Source: Phymatolithon calcareum (lineage: Eukaryota; Rhodophyta; Florideophyceae; Hapalidiales). From it: 64,000 nucleotides of DNA. Positions 52,428-62,640 of the stretch are shown piece after piece (within the stretch, counting starts at the first letter, position 1; the number at the start of each line of letters is the position of its first letter). The stretch covers positions 2,542,001 through 2,606,000 of the forward strand of contig OZ345355.1 of the NCBI GenBank assembly GCA_977006965.1, in the 5' to 3' direction. The notes beneath the pieces were generated by a model. It was given only the letters and a program-made list of their open reading frames with translations, was not told the DNA's origin and did not search any database. A program made the translations under genes and the position numbers.

Positions 52428-53454
52428 GCTCTTACTTCGTGATTGGGACTGCTAACAGGTATTTACAATTGCGTACACACAAAAGACGTGCCACTATACT
52501 CGCCACCTATTATTTGAAATAGTTGTACGGATTGTTATGGCAGCACATAATTGGTTGAGAGAACACACAGCAAACCGCCAGGGCCTCGTGTCTATCGTAC
52601 GGAAGTCCCCAATTGAGGAAACATTTCTAGGTTAAAACATTATTCTGAATGAGTGGAACAGATTACTTTGGCCACATTCAGCAAGAACACAGTGCTTATA
52701 ACTTATTTCATTTAATGAATTTTTCCAGGACAAGGACCAATATTCAATCGTCGACCACAACAAATCACCGTCTAGATGAAACAAGAGCATGTTTCTCGAC
52801 GGCGAGACAGTGCCCTAGTTCACACTTAATCAAATAATGTAACATTCCTGAAAAGAGTAGTTCAAACTTTATAGTACAATTACAAAGCCCGAAAAGGTGT
52901 AGGGAAGCTCTCGATTTTAGTGCTTCCTCGCGAGAAAAATGGATCTCGGCCCAACAACCGTCGCGAAAAGCAAAGGAAAATACCACCAAGATTAGATATG
53001 TCAAACCAGGGATTACTACCTCTGACGATTTAGGGGCGCTCCAAGGCGGACTGAGGCGCCATCGGTAGCAAGATGCATCGGCGCCGGAAGTTCAGGTGTA
53101 GCTTACAGTTGAAAAACGATCCTAGCTGTTTTTCTATCATATTTAAGTGGATTTACTGAGATGGTGTCATGAATCCCAGTTTGAGGTGTTTTCCTATCTA
53201 AAGCAATCTAGATGTCTGGTCTAGCCCTTAGAAAATCAAAGGTCCATTCCTGGACTATGCTCTGTGCAGGTCTTGGGACCGGGCATAACAAGGAGCTTCG
53301 GAACTCATCACCCCTGATCTACCCCTGATACTCTGACGCATTAAGTCAATCGGCTTGCAAGAACGGTTCTTTTGTCAATTAGAGTAGTAGTTCTTATTCA
53401 ATTCTTCTCAGTGCGACTTCTTCTCGGACATGCTCCTCCAGTCTCACTAGTTCT
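52428..53454. other. no recognisable gene
   Basis: Only short frames (up to 79 codons), with no motifs. GGCGCC occurs twice around 53055-53092 as a short inverted repeat. No LINE terminus was found. Confidence 0.35.
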
Positions 53455-53516
53455 CCCATGTGTTTGCAGACGCATTGGTATCTTTTAAATAAAATCTGCA
53501 CTTCTTCTTCTTCTCT
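53455..53516 (+). mobile_element. LINE-F1 3' end
   Basis: TGTTTGCAGACGCATTGGTA, TCTTTTAAATAAAATC and a TTCTTCTTCTTC tail. Only about 60 bp of the element are present. Confidence 0.65.
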
Positions 53517-54389
53517 CAGTCTCATCCGAAAACCTTGCAGAAATGACGTCTGCAACCTTGTAGCAAATAGGACGAAAAGAAATTCTTGAATCGGTTCTAT
53601 TACAACTTTTTTTCAAGTTCACAGATCTCCGAGCTGCTTCTCCAACCGGTTTGCAACTCGTTGTAGCTATTTGGACAGCAGCCAAAAGACCCGAATGATT
53701 TTTCTATCCAAAGTCGATTTCCTGAAGTGGGGCAATTCGTCTCTATGATGCAGTGGTTATTGTCGCTAAATCTCCACGACGAAGAGATGATACTGTAGGG
53801 TCATCGTTTCCGATAACGCCAGCCCTGGAAAACGATTGAGCACTTCTCTGCTCCTTCGCCCGTCAAATGCGCTTGTGAGCGCAGTACGTTTGACGGACGG
53901 CTTGAGTGCGGTCCGCTGCGGCGTGATGCCGTCGGACAGGCGGGACGCACAGGTGGGTGAAGAGGGTTGTTGATATGCTTAACATGATTCCGACTTGCCC
54001 TTCATTGTGTTGTCGCCTCGCTGAGTTTATATAGGCTTAGATTCTGCAGCCCAATAGGGAAGGATAGGCTAAAGATTGTAATTCTGCTAACGCTGTAGTC
54101 GCGTGAATATTTGAACCGAATCTTATCGGTTCACTGTGTGTCGCCTTACAATTGTGATAGTAGAATACGGTTAGCAATCAAGAAGAGTATAACGGCATAA
54201 GAAGTTACCTAGAAGCCCTTAGGGTGCTGCGCGAATGTAGCAACGTATTGCTAGCATGTCTTCTCGTCTCAAGTAACCCTGTAAAACCGCTTGATTCCTT
54301 TTCAGGAAGGTCAAACGGTCATTGTCTCGAGTGTAGGCGAGACCCTCGATGTCTGATCTTCTGTTATAGCATGATCTCATCTGCGACGG
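53517..54389. other. no gene; one hairpin
   Basis: Nothing was recognised apart from the hairpin at 53860-53896. The local sequence around it is more GC-rich than the surroundings. Confidence 0.35.
53860..53896. repeat. stem-loop with two stacked stems
   Basis: CCGTCAAA (53860-53867) pairs with TTTGACGG (53889-53896). Inside, TGCGCT pairs with AGCGCA around TGTG, with a bulge on the 3' side. Its role is unknown. Confidence 0.6.
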
Positions 54390-54690
54390 TTATGTAAGGT
54401 TTCGGACCTAATCCTCAGTCTGAGTAACGCGGCAGCTTCTGGCTGGCTTCCGTATCGACCTCTCCCTACTCTCTTGAGATCTCCTTTTTTCGAATTTCTC
54501 TTACAGAAAGGGCCCGATTGAGCCTTTTGTATTCAGTCTCCTGTTTCATTTCCGTGAACGTAGTGCTGCTTGGAGCGCAAAAAGCTCAATTCAAGCATCA
54601 ATTCCGAAGTAAGTCGTCGACAAAGTCCATTTTCTCCACAGCGAGGCTCTGTCGCAAATCGCTCTTAGGCATCTCAGCACGTGCCCTATG
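54390..54690 (-). pseudogene. LINE-F4 C-terminal fragment
   Basis: Minus frames give MKQETEYKRLNRALSVREIR (F4 ETEYECKRLTRAL) and upstream decayed PLWRK-type sequence (GENGL, VDDLL). The 3' end at about 54390-54440 is the complement of a GCCGCGTTACTCAG F4 end. Confidence 0.55.
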
Positions 54691-54835
54691 CAACACTCGC
54701 AATGATACCGCTACATGTTCAAATCTAGATATTAAGAGTTTCCTGATATGGCCGCATGCACTTGTTGCGTGCAGCGCGCCAGGAACACTACCCGTGCAGT
54801 AAGCGCTACGGGTTTACAGCGCCCCATGATGTGTA
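54691..54835 (+). repeat. dispersed repeat R1, copy 3 (partial)
   Basis: It aligns with 60447-60560: CTACATGTTCAAATCTAGAT, GCAGTAAGCGCTACGGGTTT. Only the distal half of R1 is present. Confidence 0.7.
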
Positions 54836-54944
54836 CAGCATGTACGCATTCAGTCCCAATGCGGTTAATGCCGTTTCAGCACACTTTTTCGTTGAGTTTC
54901 GAAGAAAATCTGTTAGTTTTTCGCGTATGTCCTTATACAGTTCA

Positions 54945-56264
54945 TTATCTTCATGGACATGTTTGCCGTTGCGCTAGACTCCATTCCGAAGAATATCACA
55001 AACGAGCCCTGCAAAATGTTTGCAGACGACGTGAAATTGTCCGCAAAATCAGTGGAAGGCCTCCAAATTATCCTTGATTTAGCCTCGAAGTGGGCACAGA
55101 GAAACGGTATGGTGTGGAACACCAAGAAAAGCGTAATCCTTTGGACCAAGGATACGGCAGGGCACAGCTTCCGGCTCTCGGCGCGGCGGCTAAAGACTCT
55201 CCGGGAGGTAAAATACCTCGGGGTAACACTAACGGAACAGGGCGTCTCAGACACCAAACTGACAGACAGGATCAAGAAATCCAAAAATATGCTTGGGTAT
55301 CTCCGACGGCTGGGCGTGTTTACAAATGGTGTCCATCCCGCGAGGGCGATTAGGCTGTACATATCGCTTGTGCAGTCAAGATGGGAATATGCCCTTCACC
55401 TCTCACCTTGGACCGCGAAGGTGGCCTCGGAAGTCAGGAAGGTTGAATCTATGTTTTTCGGGCAAATCCTTGGGAAACCGGGAAAAAGAAGCTTGGACAG
55501 GTGCAGGGCCATGTGCCGAATACTCCAACCCAAGGTAAGAAGAGACGTCCTTGCAAGACGAATTGTGCAGAGATTGATAAGAAGACGCGATGCGCTGATA
55601 TCTGGTCCAACAACAGAGATCGCGAACAAGGAACGTCAAGAAGCGGAGAGAGATATTGTCCATGCGAAAGTGAATGGTTTCCTGTGCGAAGCAGCAAACG
55701 AAACGATAGCTACGACAAACATCAAGAAATACCAAAGAAACAAGATACTAGAGGCCGCAGAGGATGCGGAAAAGTCGTAAAAACAACATATACCGCACGC
55801 GAAAGTGTCGTTACCCCCGCACCTTCTCTTCAACTCAAGGAGACATAGAACACTTGCCATCAAGTGGTCATTTGGAATGTTCCCTCCAATGAGCACCTCT
55901 ACCCTTATCGAACTCACCGGCCAATGTGGAAAAGATGCCATCGAAGACGTGATAAATGGCCTCGCAAAGGACAGACTCTCCAAAGAAGACAGCGCCTGGA
56001 CTAAGCGAGCACTCGACGAGCTTCTAACCATGTTCCAGGCTGTGGACAAGTAAGGACTACCCGCAAATTGAAATTACAGCGTGCCACAGGACAGGGGAGT
56101 AAGTTTCCCCCTCGAGGTCCCGAAGGAGACCAGAGGTGGGTTTTTGTAGTCCACTGAGTCGTGTCGCACCAACAAGAAAAGAAAACCCCTTGGCCTTAGG
56201 AAAGTTGCCCCGAGCGTCAGCAGATGCGTTGGTAACTTTTAAATAAATATCTACCTTTCTTCTT
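54945..56264 (+). pseudogene. LINE-F1 copy, 1.32 kb, with 13-bp TSD
   Basis: CTTATACAGTTCA flanks the copy at 54932-54944 and 56265-56277. The frame 54953-55780 is open: FMD-type start, MFADDVKLSAKSVEGLQI, VNT-type WNTKKSVILWTKD, VTLTEQGVSDTKLTDRIKKS (the site split by F5 in the 17038 copy), VQSRWEYALHLSPWTAK, then KVNGFLCEAANE. It meets one stop (TAA near 55780). It continues in frame from 55781 with NSRRHRTLAIKWSFGMFPPM and ends at 56053. The 3' end is the F1 terminus. It is very similar to 17281-19125, so the family was recently active. It inserted into an older F1 copy. Confidence 0.9.
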
Positions 56265-56277
56265 CTTATACAGTTCA

Positions 56278-57172
56278 CTACACCTCACACCTTGGACCAC
56301 GAAGTTGTCCGAAGTTAGGAAGAATTAATCTATGCTCTTCGGTCAAATCCTTGGAAAACCAGGAAAAAGAAGCTTGGACAGGTGCAGGGCCATGTGTCGA
56401 ATCTTCAAACCCAAGGAAAGAAGATACGTCCTTGCAAGACGCTTTGCGCAGAGATTTATAAGAAGACGCGATGCGCTGATATCTGGTCCAACAACAGAGA
56501 TCGCGAACAAGCAATGTCTAGAAGTGGAGAGAGATATTGTCATCGCGAGATTGAATGGCTTCCTGTGCGAAGCAGCAAACGAAACGTCAGCTACGACAAG
56601 CATCAAGAAATATAGAAGAAACAAGGTACTAGAGGCCGCAGAGGATGTGGAAAAGTCGTAAAAACGACATATACCGCACGCGAAAGAGTCGTTAAACCCG
56701 CACCTTCTCTTCAACTCCAGAAGACAAAAACCACTTGCCGTCAAGTGGTCATTTGGAATGTTCCCTCCATGAGCACCTCCACCCTTATCGAACTCACCGG
56801 CCAATTTTGGGAATGATGCCGCCGACGTGATAAATGACCTCGCAAAAGACAGACTCTCCAAAAAGGAAAAAGCCTGGACTAAGCGAGCACTCGACGAGCT
56901 CCTAACCAAGTTTCAGGATGTGGACAAGTAAGGACGGCCTGCAAATTGAAATCAAAGCGTGTCACAGGACAGGGGAGGAATTATTTCCCTCAAGGTCCCG
57001 AAGGAGACCAGAGATGGGTTTTTATAGTCCACTGAATCGTGTTACACCAGCAAGTAAAGAAACTGATCCATAGACAGAGTCTAGCCATAACATCATGGCC
57101 CTAGGAAAGTTGCCCCAAGCGTCAACAGATGCGTTGATAACTTTTAAATAAAAAGCTACCTTTCTTCTTCAT
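56278..57172 (+). pseudogene. LINE-F1 copy, older, host of the preceding insertion
   Basis: After the duplication, the thumb continues: SMLFGQILGKPGKRSLDRCR, FIRRRDALISGPTTEIANK, NGFLCEAANETSATT. There is a stop (TAA near 56660), then SRRQKPLAVKWSFGMFPP and a frameshift. The 3' end CAACAGATGCGTTGATAACT TTTAAATAAA with a TTCTTC tail is at about 57172. The piece upstream of the insertion lies before 54932. Confidence 0.8.
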
Positions 57173-58446
57173 AATCGTTGTTGGTCGCACCGCACTCCGT
57201 CACCGTCGGTGACGCGACCGCACCAACGCACGCACAAAGTGTACAGCACTGACTTTGCAGCCGTGATTTTGAGACGTTTTTCTTTGCACGTTTGGAAAAC
57301 TGTTCAATCACATCCAATAGACCCTCCTCCGTTCGATTATGTAGGAGGAAGTCATCCAGCCGTGCTTTCAAATGATCTCGAATATCTTTGAAACATGGTT
57401 CAACCGTAGATTGGAAGTTAGCGCCACTATTTGTGACACCTTGCAAAGTTCTTGTTGGACTATAAGTCCCATTTAGCGTCATGAAGCTGTGGTACTCCTG
57501 CATTTCTTCTCATAGCGGTATTTGCCAATAGCCGCTACAGAAATCGATGATAGCGAAATATTTGCTGCCAGAGGGATCCAATAACGTACTGTCAGTATGA
57601 GGCATCGGCCAGGCCACAGGAACGGGGAATGCGTTTACCCGGAGAAGGTCAAATGTGAGTCTAAAATGTGCAGGCGTTTCCTTTCGCACTAGGACAGTTC
57701 CTGCAAACCACGATGCATTTGGGTTTCGGCGCACAAAACCACATTCTTCACTTATCCACATATTTTGGAATGAATTCGCCTTGATCTGGGGTGTAGCGAC
57801 GCGCTCTGGCCATTTGAGGTGTTCTTCCTGGTCTTATTTTGACCTTCATAGGCGCTACTTGCGCTGGTAGATCATCTCCAAGTCGGATTCTGAAGATATC
57901 ACTGTCGGGTCGGAGCAGTTTTTTCAATCTTTTTGCTCTGCCTGGGCTTATACCATAGTCAATAGCGTTTCGCAGTAAATTATTGCGGGAGAGATTGTGC
58001 TTTTTAAAAGAGTCCTTCCCGAGGTCTAGCCAGCTTCCTTCCTCTGGGTCCGATTTATTTGTCTCCTCAAAACCTCGGTCAGCATGATAGACTCCACTCG
58101 AGAGGTAGCGAGCCACATTTCCTGTAGGGTGGTTTTTCTCAGGGAACAGGTCATCCGCACTGATTTGTCACCCAATTTTGTCACATGCAGCTTCAAGAAC
58201 TCCCTTAATGTCCATGCCAAGCGCATTAATTAGGGGCTCTCCGAGTAATGGAATGTCCATTTCTCTGGTTGATACTTCCTACCTCAGGTCACGATGTGTT
58301 GCCGACTAGCTGTGTCAAATTTTAACTCCACTGTAACAGTAGCCACGCGATCGTACTCCACAAACACCTCTTCCTTGGTGTCTGATGCCTTGACAGCGAG
58401 ATAAACTTTTCCGGACGACTGAGTTTCAGCGCATACGTTCTTTGTA

Positions 58447-58519
58447 CGCATCTCCCTTACAGTCTTATGAGTGTTTCTGAGGGCGTTTAATAAATTCAAA
58501 ATTCAAAAAAAGAAAATAA
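58447..58519 (+). mobile_element. LINE-F2 insertion of only 73 bp, 10-bp TSD
   Basis: GTTCTTTGTA at 58437-58446 and 58520-58529 brackets CGCATCTCCCTTACAGTCTT, the F2 end and its A-rich tail. It is an extreme 5' truncation inside the gypsy remnant. Confidence 0.9.
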
Positions 58520-59205
58520 GTTCTTTGTAACGCAGTTAGCGAACGATGCCATTATCTTTGCGCTTTTTCCTTCGCCTGATCCGTTTTTCGTATCGCTTGA
58601 CCGAGAACAAATCTTTTTGACATTTGTGTCAGCTTTCCGTTTTTCATGGTACTACTTGATCAGATTTTCTTCTTCTTCGGGGCTTGTAATTGGGCAGTGT
58701 TTGATGAACCAGCGAATCCCCTCATTAGCGTGTGTTTTGTTAAGACACAACGAAATGTTAGACCTTTTGACTTTTGTACAGCGGCCTTCAGTGGTTTTCG
58801 TAGACATGTCCATATGTTCGTCTTGCTTTGAGCTGCTAGAAGATTTGTGTCTTTGATATGCCACTTTGCTTTGAATTGCAGCCTCTTTGCACAGAAGAGC
58901 AATTAACCTTTTTGAGGTCCTTCTTCAATCCGCCTTGAAATTCCAAACGTGTATCCATGACTTCTTTGAGAATTTGTGGGTAGAGTTAAGATTGGATAAA
59001 CTTAACAGTCTTCTTTAGGATTGTGGTTTTGAAGTCTCCATAACCAACACCGTCCAGCCTTTCAAAAATATCACTGCATAACTGCAATATTCGGGCCATG
59101 GGGCCTGCGATCTCCATGGGAACACAAAGACCTTTCAGTGCAGTTTTTATGACTTTTGGATTAAATTCGTCCCCATCTTTCCTTTTCGCCAGACTCTTGA
59201 CGTAT

Positions 59206-59869
59206 TTTTTTTTTTGAATTTTGAATTTATTACACGCCCTCAGAAACACTCATAAGACTGTAAGGGAGATGCGTTTCAGATGCTACTACCTTGGTAGCTC
59301 CGTTAAAGCCGCAAAAGCTCGTTGCTATCGTCGTAGCCCTAGCTGCAAAAACCCTCCTCCAGAGAAGGTGGAGGGAAAAGCTTAGAGTCCACTTGTCCTG
59401 TTCATAGGAATCTCAGCGTCGCCGTTCTATTTTGTCTTGGTCTATTCCATGTCGTCATAAAAGACGATTGTGAGGAATAATACTTTGTCAAGTGCCTTTT
59501 CAGTCTCAGTAGTCTCCTCTTCTGTTAGTCGATATCTTTGAAGGTACACTTCGAGCTTGTTCATGAGAGTTGGTACGATTTCACCGAATTTGTCTTCCAG
59601 AAGTGTGGTACTCAATGGGGGAAAACGTCCGAATGCCCATTTAATCGCCAATTGGCGGTGACGTGCTTTCGGTAGTCTGATGATGGCGGGAGTAGACCCG
59701 GGAATATCATAAGGAATATTCCTCTTTCTGCTCGCCTCCAAGCCTTCTCCTTCGTCTTTAAAGAGCAGGTCCCTCAACGATTTTGCTGAAACTCGCTGCT
59801 TGAGATAGGTTAGTGCCGTCTCGAATAGGTCGTGATGTAACATTGATGATATGTCACGACACACCCATT
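59206..59869 (-). pseudogene. LINE-F2 copy, 664 bp, with 13-bp TSD
   Basis: ACTCTTGACGTAT at 59193-59205 and 59870-59882 flanks the copy. The minus frame 59864-59442 encodes LTYLKQRVSAKSLRDLLFKD, SRKRNIPYDIPGSTPAIIRL and RHRQLAIKWAFGRFPPLSTT, then VDLQRYRLT-type and EKALDKVLF segments. This is the intact F2 C-terminal module. The 3' UTR ends in an oligo(A) tail (seen as T-run from 59206). It interrupts the gypsy gag. Confidence 0.9.
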
Positions 59870-60239
59870 ACTCTTGACGTATGTTTCGATATGTCTTGCT
59901 GTAAGGTTTTCGAGAAGCACATTAGATGAAATATCGTCGAATCTGCCCAAAAATGCATGTTTTCATGGAGAGCCTCGTTGATAGACACCTTGTAGAACGC
60001 CACCGACATTGAAGGGATCTCTTTGTGTTTTTGAGAAACCTTTTCCTTCATACCGTGCGCGCTTCTTTAGGAATGCTGTGACTTTCTTCGGGTCCACACT
60101 TCGAAACACCGGATGACTTAATGGCTGAAAGAGAGCAACATTTGTATTGGACGTTGCTTCACTTTCTTCTTCCGAATTCATCCTTCGCGAAGCTGATCGT
60201 GCAATCACTGTACACGACCAACAGGCGCAGGTTCAGTTG

Positions 60240-60560
60240 TGCTCCGCGCAAGACAGAAGTTTCTGTGATCGTTCCCCTGTGTCTGTCGATCACTCAGGTT
60301 TCTTTTATGACAGTGATACGTTTTATTGTTCCGTTCAGGCAAGGTTGCTACTTATCCCAATTCGGCAGTGCTTCAATACGTGTATCCACACTTTCCGATT
60401 GCCCGAACTAGATGTACGTTACGTTCCCTATGTATCCTTCGCAATGATACTGTTACATGTTCAAATCTAGATATTACGCGTAGCCTGATATAGGCACATG
60501 CACTATATTGGTGCAACGCGCCAATAGCACTACTCATGCAGTAAGCGCTACGGGTTTACA
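60240..60560 (+). repeat. dispersed repeat R1, longest copy
   Basis: It contains both the part shared with 150-415 (minus) and the part shared with 54691-54835 (+). It is therefore the best reference copy, about 320 bp. No long ORF; ends and tail not defined. Confidence 0.65.
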
Positions 60561-60700
60561 CCTGGTAGCTTGTTCGGTTTGTCTATGGGGATTCTTATTG
60601 ACCGCCCTTTTTCTGCCGCCATTCAGCCTTCAACTGTGTTCTCTAGTAGGAGCTTCTTCGACACCGTACCGACTCTCGCTATTCTCACCGCTTCAGTGAG

Positions 60701-61172
60701 ACATATACAGGAAGGGAAATCTCCATGCCAATTACGACGAATACTGTTCGCAAAAGAAGGCACGACGCTCGAAGCAAGAAGAAAGAGGAAAATAACGAAC
60801 GAAAAACTGGATGAGATCTCGGCCTTCCTCAGGATTTCCAAGGTAAGATATCGAAAACTGGCCATAAAATACGCAAGCGGAAGGTTCCCTCAAGTGAGCT
60901 ACTTTAGGAATGGCAACCGAGCGCCACCTGGAGACCATACGCATGAACCTAACAAAGTATGAATTGGACTCCGGAGAAATATTAAGAACGGAAAAGGCAT
61001 TAGACTCCATACTACTCTACAGCGTCACCATAATTGACGATATGGAGAACGACGAGTCCCTGTATTGGGGACCAGGCGATATAGTAGAGTCAAATTACGA
61101 AAAGTTGCTCCCGTGCAGACTCAGGAGTGTAAATGAGGGCTTTCAAATAAACAGCTAAACAGTTGCCAAGAG
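60701..61172 (+). pseudogene. LINE-F2 copy, 472 bp, with 14-bp TSD
   Basis: ACCGCTTCAGTGAG at 60687-60700 and 61173-61186 flanks the copy. It encodes CQLRRILFAKEGTTLEARRK, DEISAFLRISKVRYRKLAIK and YASGRFPQVS. After a frameshift come ERHLETIRMNLTKYELDSGE, EKALDSILLYSVTIIDDMEN and ESLYWGPGDIVES. The end is AGGGCTTTCAAATAAACAGC. The open frame 60570-60962 begins in host DNA, so its first 45 codons are not LINE protein. Confidence 0.85.
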
Positions 61173-61507
61173 ACCGCTTCAGTGAGGCTCTTCTCCTCAC
61201 TTTCTTCATATTTGCCGCGCCCGCTGTTATGTCGCTGTCCCAAGGCTTTCGCTTGTTCCTCTCGCGTCTGTACACCACACAAGTTAGATCGCGATAGTCA
61301 TGTCGCTCGTAGTAGATGATCTGATGGGCCAATCGGCCACGTGTCTCTCTCGTGTCTATGTGCTGTATCGCTGTCTTTCTTGTAGGTTGTAGTACATAAG
61401 TTAGTCAGTTCCTTCCTCTGAGTAAAGGAAGTTGGGGAGTTCTTCGGACTTCGGCTAGATTTCCAGGATGAGACACGCGCCACGCCTGTGAGTCCCTTCG
61501 ACTACGC

Positions 61508-61840
61508 AGATGAAAACCGGGTTTCGATTCCCGGGCGTCGTACTGTTTTGGTGTTTCGGCCGCTTCCCTCCGCGAAATCCCACGGCATATATCGACAGCT
61601 ACGACGATCTAGCATCGATTCTGCTGGAAACCCTTCAACTAAACGTAGAGCAACCACAGATGAATGATAGAACAGACGAGGAAGTGAAACAAGCGATGGA
61701 CAAATTATTGAGATAATGGTGCGATGATGGAGGCGACGTGCTGTAGTCTGCCCTGGAAGGGTTACATCGCAACGCGAAACTGCTCTGGCGTTGGCGTGTG
61801 CCGGCGTTGAGAGCTTCTAAATTAAAAACCTACAATTTCC
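61508..61840 (+). pseudogene. LINE-F7 fragment, 333 bp, with 14-bp TSD
   Basis: CCCTTCGACTACGC at 61494-61507 and 61841-61854 flanks it. The frame encodes VVLFWCFGRFPPRNPTAYI, SYDDLASILLETLQLNVEQP and EEVKQAMDKLLR, then stop. This is the shared C-terminal module in a variant not seen elsewhere here. The 3' end is GAGAGCTTCTAAATTAAAAA then CCTACAATTTCC. Confidence 0.75.
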
Positions 61841-61854
61841 CCCTTCGACTACGC

Positions 61855-62640
61855 GAAGTCGAAGTTCTTCCCACCTTTCTTGTTTGCAACCTCCGCTCTG
61901 CAAGCGAGCATTGTGAGAACCGCGCTCAAGCTCCCGTTTCCCATTCTAGTGGGTTCATGTCAAGGTCAACGACAATGTCAAGGTCGCCGCCGGAAGATGA
62001 CCTCGTCGAAGCTCTTGAACGCAACAGTTTCGTCGCATAAACCAGATCGATGACAATGGCGCTCAAGGTTCCTTTTCCCCTTTCCGTGTGACTCTCTCAA
62101 ATTCGACGGCCAAGCCAAGGTCGCCGCCGGAGGACGACGCCGACGTCTACATGCGTAATCTGTCTCGTGTCTGTTATCTACTGGAGTTTTTTTTGCTTGT
62201 CTTTCTTTCGTCCTCTTTCTGTTTAGACTCTCCCGCTCTTTTCTTCTCTCTCCTCTCTTGAGCTTTTTCTCTCCCATGTGGCGTCGGGCTCTTTTGAGCC
62301 TGGTGCTACAGGTCCTTCTGAATATTCGGAATAGCTCTAACCTCCTTGGTGTATCGAATCCCCCGCTGTACATTGCAAGTGGCTCTCCTGATTTTTAGTC
62401 TCGGTTGAGCACTCTTGATATGGTCTCCCGTCCTGTCGTTGTCATGTATAATATCCAGATACTCTGCCTGCTCTTCCATTTTTATGAAATCAGTGGAAAG
62501 CTTAACGTTTTCGGCATTTGTTCCGTCCTGGTAAGATGAAATGATTAAGCACTTGGATTTTTACCAGGATTTCTTCCGTCTATGTCGCCCCTCCAGCTCC
62601 TTCTTGTCTCGAATAGGAATTTGCTAGATTTTTTCCCTCC
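61855..62640. other. no assigned gene
   Basis: The 131-codon minus frame 61978-62373 is extremely Arg/Lys-rich (KKLKRGERRKERESLNRKRT). It lies over pyrimidine-rich DNA, so it is probably a composition artefact. Two similar words (CAAGGTCGCCGCCGGA near 61980 and 62115) form a 135-bp-spaced direct repeat. Otherwise nothing was recognised. Confidence 0.3.

Larger units (their letters stand above)
57180..60208 (-). pseudogene. Ty3/gypsy gag-protease-RT remnant, with two LINE insertions
   Basis: Read on the minus strand. A gag-like start at 60208 gives SHPVFRSVDPKKVTAFLKKR. The gag continues at 59205-58986 (KRKDGDEFNPKVIKTALKGL, MARILQLCSDIFERLDG). A zinc-knuckle-like segment (SLCLNKTHANEGI, FIKHCP) lies near 58700. 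The protease has VTVELKFDTASRQH (catalytic DTA) near 58310 and EMDIPLLGEPLINALGMDIK near 58235. The RT lead-in is PAQVAPMKVKIRPGRTPQMA, and RT motifs are FAIIDFCSGYWQIPL and LKARLDDFLLHN (variant of YxDD). F2 LINEs at 58447 and 59206 interrupt it. RNase H, integrase and LTRs are missing, cut at the F1 tail near 57172. The style recalls oomycete gypsy elements. Confidence 0.75.

Noticed and set aside
60570-60700. First part of the 130-codon frame 60570-60962 as LINE protein
   Set aside because: The LINE starts at 60701 after a 14-bp TSD. The upstream codons are unrelated host DNA.
61515-61545. tRNA-like T-arm (GGGTTTCGATTCCC)
   Set aside because: T-stem pairing is imperfect, there is no matching acceptor or D-arm upstream, and the segment is the start of a LINE-F7 insertion bounded by a TSD.
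61978-62373. 131-codon Arg/Lys-rich minus-strand frame
   Set aside because: Extreme composition over pyrimidine-rich DNA, no domain, no start context; likely a chance frame.
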